Below are positions 44,955 to 55,438 of a stretch of 64,000 nucleotides of DNA, one piece after another. The DNA is from Miscanthus floridulus (taxonomy: Eukaryota > Streptophyta > Magnoliopsida > Poales > Poaceae): positions 77,066,791 through 77,130,790 of the forward strand of contig NC_089584.1 in assembly GCF_019320115.1 (NCBI RefSeq). The letters are read 5' to 3'. The notes under the pieces were generated by a model. That model did no database searches. It saw only the letters and a list, made by a program, of their open reading frames with translations, and was not told the DNA's origin. The first letter of the stretch is position 1, and each line of letters starts with the position of its first letter. The position numbers and the translations under genes are program-made.

Positions 44955-45090
44955 GGTACCTTGAGCCCAGCAGCAGACTGTTGGATAGTGTTGAATAAGG
45001 AGATTTCGACGAATAAACAAAATATCCATCATCTTCAAAAGAAAGCTGCAAGTAGGCTACATAGTCCTTCGGGATAAATGACTGAGCTGT
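44955..45090 (-). pseudogene. Exon-like fragment in E8, gene unidentified
   Basis: Minus strand frame AQSFIPKDYVAYLQLSFEDD then GYFVYSSKSPYSTLSNSLLL, preceded by a CCCACAG acceptor-like site. The codon character differs from the AT-rich surroundings. I do not recognise the protein. It is in the same orientation as the kinase exons. Confidence 0.35.
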
Positions 45091-45589
45091 GGGAAACAAA
45101 ATAAATAGGCAGTCAAATATGAGATTGTCAAATTGGCTTTTATGTACACGAGGATGGGGGTACCACCATACAATCTATAGGAGAGAAAACAAATACCTCA
45201 AAAAATTAGAGCGTCTTTCTAAAACCTGTAAGAAAATAGAACTAAATAAATATATTTAGTATTAAAAATATAGACGATAGAATTTTTCATTAAATTGCTC
45301 CTATGGTCTATGTAGCCTACAAAGCCAAAACTTGAAAGGGCCATGTACTGTCTTCAACAACAAGAGAATGGAAACAACTCAATCTGGTCATCTACCCATG
45401 AGCACATAGGAAGCAACATGGAGCCATGGATGAGGAGTAGCTATAGTTTCCAAACTAATACCATTTCGACACAAGACCTTTTATATGTACATGAAATTGC
45501 TAATTTGCTACGAATTCTAATTCTATAGAGTAAGAGATCAACAGGGCTAATTTGATACGATAATTCTAATTCTATAGAGTACCACCAAC

Positions 45590-45640
45590 CTGACTTGCTT
45601 TATGGTCTTAAGCCCATGAGGGAGTTATCTGGCTTGTTAT
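45590..45640 (-). pseudogene. Casein kinase I, degenerate catalytic-loop exon start
   Basis: Minus strand after a CATACAG acceptor: DNKPDNSLMGL, matching the conserved HRDIKPDNFLMGL of casein kinase I with substitutions, followed at once by TAA. Lies downstream of exon 45770-45927 as expected for the gene order, with an intron-like gap of 129 bp. Confidence 0.6.
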
Positions 45641-45769
45641 CTGTATGAAAACAACAGGAAGGCATTAACTTGGAGAAAATCCACCAAATAAAAATTAAAG
45701 AATTGAGAATTTTTACAGGTATGTTTTTTAAAGTGAAAGAGGGCACGGATATAGATAACAAAAGCTAAC

Positions 45770-45927
45770 CATCTGACCAGCTAGCATAAGTACTGTTTTA
45801 AGAGAGAACTTTTTGTTGCAGTAATTGAACAAGTCTTCGAGACTTGGACCAAGAACATCAATGACCATGACATTGTACTCCCCCTCCACTCCAAACCACT
45901 TCAAATGAGGAATAATTACAGTTCCAG
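45770..45927 (-). pseudogene. Casein kinase I-like exon captured in E8
   Basis: 158-bp exon on the minus strand between an acceptor (CAAACTTCAG) and a donor (GTTAGC). It encodes about 52 residues with [19 protein letters not shown] and [20 protein letters not shown] then VLMLAGQM. This matches the N-lobe/hinge of plant casein kinase 1-like Ser/Thr kinases nearly residue for residue; the usual LADQM has become LAGQM. No start, ATP-loop exon or full catalytic lobe is found, so it is a fragment of a host gene carried by the mobile element, not a working kinase. Confidence 0.85.
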
Positions 45928-46524
45928 CTGAAGTTTGGTAAAGAAATATATTAAATATAAATAGGTGAAAGCATACTAAACAAGCGACCTATGTACTTGT
46001 ATTGGTACTTACTTCCCCCTTGGAGAAGCATTTATAGTTTCGACTCAAGAAAAGGTTTAAAAGTCTTGGTATTAGTCATGTAAAAATATAATTCCATACA
46101 ATGTAAGGAACCATGCCAATTCTTGTTGAAAGCAATTACAAGCAGAAGATCATTCATTTTCATAATTATGCCATGCCACAATCTAATGCTGAATGTCAGG
46201 CTAAAAATGGTCTGCAAACAGTATCAGATTATCTCATTGTTGCTTATCTCGAGTAGGTAGTCGTAGCAATACAAAGTACGTAGCTAACCGAATGACAAGA
46301 GTAGCTAATAGTAGCAATAGCTTGCATCCGATTGCTTAAGCTGACTCAAATATAGCAGTGATAATGCATACCACTAATTATATCAGCAGCCCAAGCACTG
46401 ATCCAGAAGCTGAAGAATAAATAGTGATACTGAGTATTTGTATGTATATCAGGCAGGGTAATTAATTGACGCCAGCACGGTAGGATTTAATTTGTGGGTT
46501 GGTACTGGGTAGTGATTGTACATA

Positions 46525-46851
46525 GGGGGTGTATTAGGGACTAAAGTTTAAGAGGTGTCACATGGGGTGTCATATTGAGTGTTCGGATAGTAATAATAAA
46601 ACAAATTATAGAAGTCATCAGTAATCTACGAGACGAATTTATTCAGCCTAATTAATCCATTATTAGCATATGTTTACTGTAGCACCACATTGTCAAATCA
46701 TAGACTAATTAGGCTTAATAGATTCGTCTCACAAATTAGTCTCAATCTGTGCATTTTGTTTCATAATTAGTATATATTTAATACTCCAAATTAGTGTCAA
46801 ACATCTGATGTGATAGGGACTAAAAATTAGGAGGAGAAATCAAACACCCCC
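46525..46851. mobile_element. MITE inside E8 (Tourist/PIF-like)
   Basis: Terminal inverted repeats GGGGGTGTATTAGGGACTAAA and TTTAGTCCC...ACACCCCC. Inside is a long fold-back, AGACGAATTTATTCAGCCTAATTAAT (46631 on) against ATTAGGCTTAATAGATTCGTCT (46708-46729). Flanks ATA and TTA could be a decayed 3-bp duplication. The sequence is of a kind very common near grass genes. Superfamily is inferred. Confidence 0.7.
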
Positions 46852-46854
46852 TTA

Positions 46855-47440
46855 CGTCCATCTGCTATAGTGTGATGTCTTCCCTGGAGGGGACATTACG
46901 CTCCGACGAATCTCCCAAGGAATCAACGTCAACGTCCAGCTCGTGTACTCCACGGCGGGATTGATGACGGTGCCATCAGCCTCCTTGGCCGCCGGTGCTA
47001 GATCCTGTTGTACGGGATCCGGCTCCTTCTCATGATCTGGCTTCGGCTCGGGTTTGGGCTCAGCCTTAGCGGGGAAGTCTTTCATGGGCTCGTGGATCAC
47101 TGTGGATGTGGCATCCTCCTCCAAGTAGTAGCAGGACCCCGCCGCGGCGGCAGCCCCGCTCGGCCACGCGCCTCACCGGCCTTGCTGCATCGCCAACGGC
47201 CACGGCCTCGCCTTGCTTATTGGCGGCCGACGTGGCCTCGATGTCTCTGCTGCGCTTGCTCCTCCAGCGGCAGGGAATTGTGGAAAGAAATTCATCTTTT
47301 TTCGAAAAAAGACAACGCAGGCACAAGCATGGCGGGATTCGATCGCTAGCGGCGGAGGACGTGCAGGGGCAGAGAGCATGCGGCGCTGGGTTCTTTGCGC
47401 ATGGGGAGGATGATACACAGGATCTCGATCGTACAATTTC
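46855..47440 (-). pseudogene. GC-rich captured gene piece in E8
   Basis: Minus strand. Best-looking frame 47124-46852 has VIHEPMKDFPAKAEPKPEPK and PDHEKEPDPVQQDLAPAAKE, a Pro/Glu/Lys-rich stretch; upstream 47326-47066 has KRSRDIEATSAANKQGEAVA. The frames do not join without shifts. The GC content and codon pattern look like the first exon of a host grass gene. No family recognised. Confidence 0.35.
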
Positions 47441-47707
47441 AGTAAGGAGAGAGAAGGCTTTAAACTAAATCTGGACGGTTCGTTTTAAAAATGTTGTTTT
47501 TCTGGTTATAGTTTTCTGGGTGGATGGAGGGGAGACATCTTAGCGGGGGTCATTTTTTGGGTGGATTTAGGAAAGAAAAAGATGGTGAATTAGTAGGGAG
47601 GACTAATACCTAGGTTAATTAATTGTGTATGTTGGTTCCTATGCAAAGTTTTAAAAAGTTCAAATTTTTAGTGGTTTTTAAACTAGGTCAAAATTCAGGG
47701 TGTTACA

Positions 47708-47999
47708 GCTTAGGAGCTTAGTGCTTTTGCTACTAGCACGTGTAGGAGCTCCCCGTGCTTGAAGTACTAGTTGCATATGTTTGTGTGACCTTGCTTCTAC
47801 AATTGGTTAGGTAAGCTCTTGCTAGCCCGGCACCTTAGTTGCTTAATTAGTATCTTTGTAAGGTGCCAGAGAACTTAGATAGAGGGGTGTAGTCTTGGCT
47901 AGACCGTTAGTTTTAATTTCGTATTTATTTCGGTTAGCCGGTACGATTAATTTTAGAAATGACTATTCACCCCCTCTAGTCCGCCATCTCGACCCTACA
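47708..47999 (+). repeat. E9 5' LTR, last 292 bp
   Basis: Matches the end of the 3' LTR (about 55147-55438), ending GACCCTACA. The first 1.9 kb are displaced to the left by the E7 insertion and lie outside the window. Confidence 0.85.
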
Positions 48000-48001
48000 C
48001 G

Positions 48002-48013
48002 TGGTATCGGAGC
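48002..48013 (+). promoter_or_regulatory. E9 primer binding site
   Basis: TGGTATCGGAGC, an initiator Met type with one change (A to G at position 8). Confidence 0.85.
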
Positions 48014-48050
48014 TTGGTCTCTCATTTGTGGTCTTCACCGACTTGAGAGG

Positions 48051-49922
48051 ATGGCAAACTTTGGGCTAGATGTTGAGTGTGACACACATATTTTTTATAG
48101 CACATACTATGCACGGTGGAAACGTCATATGCTTGATCATTTTCATGATTTGGGTCCCAAGGTATGGTGGATCCTTGTTGTTGGTTTTTCTCGTGATGCT
48201 TTGGATAAGGACAACCTAGCCCAAGCACAAGAGAATTGCTTGCAATTTGATACACGTGCTCATTATTATCTAATGTGTGCTTTGCATGATGATGTTTTTA
48301 AACATGTGTGGGATTTGAAGAGTGCTCATGATATGTGGATGGCACTCCAAGCTCTCTATGGTGACTCCTCCACATCGGATGATGAAAAATTCAAGAAGGA
48401 GGATGATCACAAGAAGGAGGCGCATGAGTGTGTTGAGCATGACCACAATTTGGTGATTGTGGAAGATTGCTCCACCTCATGGTCAAGTGATGATGATGAT
48501 AATGTATCTATCACAAGTTCACTTGACAAGGTTGATGGTGGTGCCCCAAGTGATGCAAATGATGTTTCTACCTAAAGCACACTTGGTGGTGATGATGATG
48601 ATGATGGTTCACGCTCGAGCCATGATTGTGATGCTACTACAAGCACATCCACTACACCACATTACTTCATGTCACAAGGTGACACAAAGGTACAAAATGC
48701 TAATATGGTTGATCATATTGATTCATATGATGAGCTTGTTAGTAGACTTGCTAGCATGACCATGTCTTTAGAAAATAAAAAAGCTAAAACAATAAGATTA
48801 GAGAAAGAAAACTCATTTCTAAAGAATTCATGTGAAGATCAAAAGCACTTACTTGATGTTCTTAAATCTTCACATGATGAACTAATATTGACTCATAAGA
48901 AGCTTCTTGTGTCTCATGAAGAATTATTAGAACAACATGCTTCTCTTATTAAAGTGCTTTCTAAGAAAATTAAAAATCATGAGAGCTCATCACATGAGTC
49001 AAGTGATCAAATGCAACATGTGACTAACTCTTGTGATGTAGGGAAAAAGCATGTATCCACCTCTTGTGATAATTTATTAGATATACCATGTTCTTCACAT
49101 ATAGATGCTTGTTCTACTTCTATGTCTTGTAAGACTAACTTTTTGAAGGAGAACAATGAGCTTAAAAGAGAAGTGAAGAAATTGAGCAATAAGTTAGAGA
49201 GGTGTTACAACTCAATAGTCACCTTTGAGCACATATTGAATACTCAAAGAAACTATGGTGGCAAGTATGGCCATGGCTTCAACAAGAAGATGATAAAGGG
49301 CGAAAGAAAAAGAGAAAAGAAGATGAAGAAGGAAGCACGAGAGAAGCTCTCTCATTTCATGTGCTACTGATGCCATGAAGTGGGTCATCTTCATGATCAA
49401 TGCCCAAATATAGAGAAGCTCAAGTTGAAGAAAGAAGAAGAGAGGCTCAAGCATGTCAAGTGCTTCAAGTGCCGCACATGGGGTCACCTCACCTCTATGT
49501 GCCCAACCAAGCAAGTGGTGGAGCAACAAGTTGAGCCTCAATCAAAGCCACAAGATGAGCAAGAAAAGGTACCCCAAGAGCAAATCAAGATCAAGCATGA
49601 AGATGGTGGTGACTTGATGATAAAGAAGAAGAAAACAAGAAGGGATGGAAGAGCAAGGCATCCAATACTTATTCAAGATGCCAAGATGATGAGTAAGAAT
49701 CAAGAAGAGAAGGTGCATGCTCACATCAAGTGCTTCAAGTGTGATGATATGGGACACTTTGCCTTGAGGTGTCCTACCAAGCTTGAGAAGAAGGCTCAAG
49801 CAACTCATGAGAGGCAAGGCAATGAGAAGCAATACAAGAGCAAGGAAGAGAAGGCTCTAACCAAGAGAAATTGCTACTCATGCCAAAAAAAAGGGGACAC
49901 ATGGCTAATTCATGTCCCCTAG
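48051..49922 (+). pseudogene. gag: E9 gag with zinc knuckles
   Basis: One frame from ATG 48051 (MANFGLDVECDTHIFYSTYY) to 49922 with two internal stops, TAA 48573 and TGA 49368. The N-terminal copia Gag domain includes WKRHMLDHFHDLGPKVW and HDMWMALQALYGDS. A Ser/Asp-rich region and a coiled coil (LENKKAKTIRLEKENSFLK, LKREVKKLSNKLERC) follow. Knuckles: CHEVGHLHDQC (its first Cys pair broken by TGA 49368), CFKCRTWGHLTSMC and CFKCDDMGHFALRC. The frame fails in an A8G4 run at 49883-49894 inside a fourth knuckle. Confidence 0.82.
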
Positions 49923-50074
49923 ATAATAATTCTAAGCCTATTTCAATTGATGATAATATTGTGCTTAGAAATGATGGTAATGGTACCTCTATAATTGCTA
50001 TTGCAAAATATCCCGCTACTCATACTAAGGCTATGCCTAAGTATGTTGCTCCTAACTTGAGAGGACCCAAATAA
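49895..50074 (+). pseudogene. gag: E9 gag tail after frameshift
   Basis: Two frames over from the main gag, reading GHMANSCPLDNNSKPISIDD, the end of the fourth knuckle, and finishing PKYVAPNLRGPK then TAA. The shift is explained by two surplus bases in the A8G4 run. Natural gag end. Confidence 0.7.
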
Positions 50075-53000
50075 GTTTAGGTACCATCAAAAAGTGGATG
50101 AATGTGTGGGTACCATCGGCATTGGAGGCTTGATTCAATGGAGTTATTGTTGTTCACCATACGTTGAGTCAAGTTATGAAGCTTAGTGCATATTCTATCC
50201 TAATGCCAAGTCAAAACAAGTGAAGTCCAAATGCTACAACATAAAAGTGCAAAATTCATAGTGTGGGTGATCTATTGGATATAATTGGTGGCTTGCAAAT
50301 AATTGAGTTGAAGCTTGCTTTGGATGACCATAATCTAACCATGGTATATCTCTAGTTGATCTCATTCATTTAGGTGCATATGAGTTGTTTGAATTGAAGA
50401 AATCCGCATATGTTGCTTGCAATGAGGTGTTTGAATGGATAAATTGCTTAGTGATCAAATTTAGATTGATTTGAGTTGGATAAGTTTATGAGATAACTTT
50501 TAGTAAGTGGATTAAATGGATATATGTCTTATGTTAGTATTCAAATAAGTTGATTTCAAGTTTGATTCACATTTGGTGAAGTATGCTCAAGTGATTGAAA
50601 TATGTCCTATATTGCAAAATCTGAGTGAGCTATGATCTTAGCCATGTTTGAGTGATCAAATCTATTTGGATTGGCTTAAAATTTGGTATGCATGCTCTAG
50701 ACTTATGGTATAAGATGCTGATGAATTTCATGAGAATTGGATAAGAGATTCTTCAGTTTTGAAGTGGATCTTGTCAGCTATAGCACAACAGTTTTCAGCA
50801 TGTAGCAGTAGTCAAAGATTTGAAATCTAGTAATAATCTAGAAGTCAAATGAAGTTGAACTTTTTATATCTGCTAGATGACTTAGTGAAGCACATCTCCA
50901 TAAAGTTTTGTGGTATTTTGATATGTACATTGGGAGTTATGGATTTATCTTTGAAGGGTATAGAATCGGCTAGAAAAGTAACAATTATTGGATTGATCAA
51001 AAGTCACTTTGATTGAAAGGTCCTCAAATTGAAAACATGTTTATAAGTGGTTGAGGCACCTTGTTTGGTTTTGGAATGAACTAGAAGCATGACAAGTGAT
51101 GAGTACAAGGTTTGATTATGGAGTGTACTTGGCACATATTGGGTACTCAAATTGAAGAAGATCAAACTCAATATGAAAATGAAGTTTAAGTTCTAGTGAC
51201 TATTGGAGATCATTTGATATAAAGAAAAGGGCTTAAACAAGTAGAAATATAAGGACTTAAAGGAGGATTGAAGGTTACTCATCAAATTAATTCCATCACT
51301 TGGATCAATCAATCAAGTCATTTCAAGTGAGCGTCAAGGATGGCTCTTTGGAGAGAGGTCACTTCTCCCTATGTGTAGTGGCTTGCCGCCTTTTGTAGGT
51401 AAACCAAGTGTGGTACTTGGAAGGCTAACATGGAAGTGTTAATCCAAGGGACATTTGAGATGCTTAGTTGAAGCAATCAAAAGGAGTGATCTAGAAAGCA
51501 AGCAACACCCAAAAGAGATCTAGTCATAGTAATACAAGTGGTATTCTATATAGTGCTCTCATGTGAGCAATGAAGGAATGAAGAAGCAAGCCAACCACAA
51601 TAAGGGTTAGTGCACTTGATCATTAGTGGTTCTCAAATCACATGGGTGAAGAATGGATTTCATTATTGATGATGAGTCTTCATCAAGCTTATAATTGGAC
51701 TTCACATTGCTATTGCGGAGCATAATTGGAATCAAATGACTTTCCTCTACTCCAAGATAGCAAATGTATCATTGTAATGTGCATGATCATTTTCATTTCT
51801 TACTAGTATGCGGTTAGAGCATATAGAATATGCTTCATAGGATCATGCATTACAAATGAAATTTTAAAATTTATAGCCTACAACTATTGCTTGAATGATT
51901 AATTGATCTAGTGGTAGTGTATGAGTTTGTTCATGAGCTAGTGAACCCAAGTACTTGATTTATTTTGGATTGCCCATGAGTGACAAGTGCAACCTCAATA
52001 AGATAACCGCTTAATGTGTGTGAAGAAGCTTAGAGAGGGTTCAAACCGGACTTGAAAGCTCAGGCAAATCAATTTAGTTCAAGTCAAACATAGAAGCTCA
52101 TGAAGATGACAAGTGTTCAAGAAATGGTTATAAATGACAAATCCTACAAGTGGTTCCATGATTGTTCTTGCATGTGGTATATCTAGATTATCACTTTGTT
52201 ACAAGTAGCATTCATACAAGTGGTATCTAGCACATCAAATGGTGGTTCCACAAGTGATCCTCAACTTTAAGTGATCATCAAGTGAAGCAAGTTCCCTCAC
52301 ATACAAGAGCTCAAGTTTATCAAATGGATGACCCATGCTATGACATAGGGGAGGTGCCCCACCAATTGGTATCAAGGTCAAAGATCCTACATGAGCTATC
52401 TCAAGGGATACAAGTGGTGTCATTCCAACATTTGTGGTCGTGTCCATAAAAAATGCAAGATTCAAGTGTCCATTGCAATCCTTTGTATCAATATGAAGCA
52501 CACCTTTTATGGTTATTGATGACAAAGGGGGAGAAGTTGGAATAAAGATATAAAATGCATCATGGGAAGAAGTAGAAGTTGGACATGGACAAAAAGGGAG
52601 CAACGTTGAAGAATAGAGAAGGATCAAATTTCTTAGACAAGAGAAGCACACAAGTAGGGGGAGCAATCTCATGAACTTGATTGCATTTGACATGTGCATA
52701 TTCATGTGCTTGCTTGCATTGCATAAGTTTTTAAATTCGATATGCATGCTTGTGTGGTGTATGCTAGTTGTACAATTTGATTGATGAAATAAAAACTAGC
52801 ATGCATAGGATGATAGCTAGACACTTGGTTTGTTTTCAAGTAATGCTAGTACCTTGATTCTAATGTTGATCTTATGGGGTATCCAGTGTTTTGTTTCCAA
52901 GTGATATCTAGCTAACTATGGTGCTAAGGATGAACTTAATGGTGCAACTCCGATTGGTATTACGCTTCAAAGGCTTATTATATACACCTTAGCATAATTT

Positions 53001-53208
53001 GGTAGTAATTACTCTTCCACAATTCCAATCTATGCATTTGTGCAAGCTTCAAACCAAACACACTAGCACATATGTAGGGGAGCTAATACTACCAATTCGG
53101 GTTTGTGGTACTTGTCCAAAATCATTTACACATAGTAAAATTGCTTGGGCAGCAACTCAAATCCATTTGAGCTTAATTTCCATATCTTTGTAGAGTTGTC
53201 ATCAATTA
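50075..53208. other. E9 long non-coding interior
   Basis: About 3.1 kb, AT-rich, with no ORF of substance on either strand. Words such as AAGTGATCAA, CAAGTGG and TTGATTGAAG recur throughout, as in the A/G-rich style of the E4 gag-pol, so it may be a decayed pol-free filler. A purine tract GACAAAGGGGGAGAAG at 52523-52538 resembles the 3' purine tract. The minus ORF 52235-52747 has no recognisable product. Confidence 0.55.
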
Positions 53209-53224
53209 CCAAAAAGGGAGAGAT
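53209..53224 (+). promoter_or_regulatory. E9 polypurine tract
   Basis: CAAAAAGGGAGAGAT immediately before the 3' LTR. Confidence 0.85.
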
Positions 53225-55438
53225 TGAAAGGCCCCTAGTTTGGTTTTGGTAATTGAGTGACAACCTAGATGGACTAATGTGTTTAAATGTAAGATACACA
53301 GGTGATTAGTCTATAGGTACACTTGTGTGAGCAACTCATGCCATGATGGTGAAGATGGCTTGGATTTGTTACAAGGATCACACATGTGATGAAGGAGCTC
53401 ATTGTATATGGAACATGACATTGAGTCATGTGACTAAGGTGGAGAAGATCAAGACAAGACTTGGCTTGATAGACCGGTTGCAAGCGTGAAGGGCAAGTTG
53501 GAGGCTTTGGAGCGATGGACCGCATGGTGGTGAAGCTTGAGCAAGACTTGGCGCCGATGGACGAAGGCAACGGTGAAGAGCAAGTGAAGGCAATGGTGAT
53601 GGACGAAGGCAAAAATGTTTGTAAAAATGCTAACACACTTGCACATGATGGTGTACACTTAGTGGTGTTGGCACATTTGCAAAGGAGAGAAAGTTGGAGA
53701 AGTTTTGGAGAAACTTGAGTTGGAAAAAGAAGAGTGATGGTTCTTGGATTAGAATAATGTATTGATCCATTGTGCTTTGGATCAAATGTGCAAGTGGAAT
53801 GTGTAGTCCTTTGAATATGCTTTCCAAAATGTCCAAGATCATCGAAATCGTACTCTAGAGCTAAGAGTTATGGTTATTTTAGTGATGAAAGGTCTATGAC
53901 CGGACTATGTGATCGGATGCGTTCGGTCAGTGCCAGCGAGTCTGGTCGAGAGTCCAGTCAGTGTTTCTTTCACGAGCAGAAGCGACCGGATGCTAGGAGA
54001 GTCTGGTCAGTGATGACCTAACACGTCCGATCATCATAAGAGCTCTTTGGAACCTCTCTAGATGTGACCGGACTCTAGGAGAGTCAAGTCCGGTCATAGG
54101 AGAAAGGGGAGTCCGGTCAGTTGTGTAGAGGCGCGTTGGTGACCGAACTTGGCCTCGGTGTGTCCGGTCGCTGGACCTAGGTGCGTGCGGTTAGGAGTAT
54201 GCACATGCAGGAGCTAGCCATTGGTGAGCAACAGTCATCTTCAAATAGTGAGGCTACGTGGTTGCATCTCTGTGACAGGACTCTGGACCAAACTCTGTGG
54301 TGAGTCCGGTCAATACGTAGAAATTAGGATGAAGGGGGTAATGACTATTTTAGCCCTTGGGCTATAAAAGGAGTGTGTGGCCGGTCTTGGCACATGCTGA
54401 GCACCCTTGGGACTTAGTGTCCATGCTTGGGGAGTGCTAGGAGAGCCTCTAATTCACTTGTGCACATAGTGGTTGCTTCCGATTGCAAGTGAGTGATTCT
54501 AGTGCGATTGCATTACGAGAATTGCATCAAGTGGCACTAAGTGATCGAGTTGCAAGCCGGTGGTGCTTGTTACTCTTGGAGGTTGCCACCTCCTAGACGG
54601 CTTGATGGTGGTCTCCGTCGAAGCACGCAAGGAAGCTTGTGTGGTGCTTCGGATAAGGATTTGTGAGGGGTACCGTGCTTGTCCTGCGGGAGCCGTGAAG
54701 AGCAACACTAGTAGAGCGTGTCATTGAGCTACCCTCACTTTTGGGGTAGGTTCTTGCAGTGCCCAACGTGTGGCTTGGCGGGTGATGCCAATTAGCCATC
54801 GAACCACCAAGTGAGCGGTCGACACAACGGGGACTAACTTGGTGGCAACCAAGTGAACATCAGGATAAAAATCACCGTGTCATCCTCTTCCTGTTGGTTT
54901 GCAATCCACTTACACAAGCTTGTAATTACTTTCATATTCATTGTGCTTGTGTAGTTGCTCTTGTAATTAGTTAGCTTGTGTAGCTTGCTAGTTACCTTCT
55001 TGCTTGTGTAGCATAGAAGTAGTTTCCTTGCGTGACTAATTTGGTTTGAGTAACCTTGTTAGTCACATTGCTTAGTTTGTGTAGCTAAGTAATTTACGCT
55101 CTCTAATTTAGCTTGTGTAGCTTTATTATTGAGCATTGCTAGTGAGCTTAGGAGTTTAGTGTTGTTGCTACTACCATGTGTAGGAGTTCCTCGTGCTTGA
55201 AGTACTAGTTACATAGGTTTGTGTGACATTGCTTCTAGAATTGGTTAGGTAAGCTCTAGCTAGCCCGGCACCTTAATTGCTTAATTAGTATTTTTGTAAG
55301 GTGCTAGAGAACTTAGATAGATGGGTGTATTCTTGGCTAGATTATTAGTTTTAATTCTGCATTTGTTTCAGTTAGCCGGTGCGATTAATTTTAGAAAGGA
55401 CTATTCACCCCCCTCGAGTCCGCCATCTCAACCCTACA
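53225..55438 (+). repeat. E9 3' LTR
   Basis: About 2.2 kb, TGAAAGGCCCC to ACCCTACA. Contains an array of GACCGGA/TCCGGTCA words (53895-54310), TATAAAAG at 54363-54370, and a run of TAGCTTGTGTAG-like words at 54950-55130. Right flank is GCTCC. ORFs inside are incidental. Confidence 0.88.
54363..54370 (+). promoter_or_regulatory. TATA box of E9 LTR
   Basis: TATAAAAG about 55 bp after the last CCGGTC word, in the same arrangement as the E4 LTR. Directed toward the Ran copy 2.2 kb away. Confidence 0.55.

Larger units (their letters stand above)
44358..47627. mobile_element. E8: 3.3-kb insertion with captured gene fragments, Helitron-like end
   Basis: TATGTTGG stands on both sides (44350-44357 and 47628-47635), and joining the flanks restores a continuous LTR. 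The insert carries casein kinase I exons on the minus strand, other exon-like pieces and a MITE. Its left edge, read on the minus strand, has a GC hairpin (44379-44396) followed by CAATATACTAG and T, which is how plant Helitrons end (hairpin, CTRR, T). An 8-bp duplication is not expected for a Helitron, so the class is unresolved. Confidence 0.5.
38857..47707 (-). mobile_element. E7: minus-strand Tekay-like Ty3/gypsy element, 5' half
   Basis: From right to left: 5' LTR (47707-40899, with E8 inside), primer site, ORF0-type ORF, gag cut by E6. Removing E8 leaves an LTR of about 3.54 kb beginning TGTAACACCC, close in size and start to E1. It landed in the 5' LTR of E9: GCTTA directly after it (47708-47712) continues the E9 LTR as seen at 55147. 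The pol and 3' LTR lie to the left beyond E6, outside the window. Confidence 0.8.
40899..47707 (-). repeat. E7 5' LTR, split by the E8 insertion
   Basis: Minus strand TGTAACACCCTGAATTTTG (47707) to GCGGATA (40899). The LTR is made of 47628-47707 plus 40899-44357. It has a GC-rich block (about 42780-44170), as has the E1 LTR. ORFs in the block (43379-43627, 43637-44101, 43853-44248 and others) are LTR artefacts. Confidence 0.75.
47708..55438 (+). mobile_element. E9: gag-only (non-autonomous) copia-type LTR retrotransposon
   Basis: Remnant of the 5' LTR (47708-47999), primer site, gag with several zinc knuckles, about 3.1 kb without coding capacity, purine tract, complete 3' LTR (53225-55438). 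No protease, integrase or RT motif is seen anywhere between gag and the 3' LTR. Gag design and LTR start (TGAAAGGCCCCTAGTTTGG) resemble E4, so an E4-like element may supply enzymes. It lies 1.1 kb from the Ran start. Confidence 0.8.

Noticed and set aside
45770..45927. Functional kinase gene
   Set aside because: Only one complete exon and a broken second one; no start, ATP-binding exon or full catalytic lobe.
46852..47124. Independent Pro/Glu-rich gene
   Set aside because: Lies within E8, frames do not join, and no start or domain is recognisable; kept only as a captured fragment.
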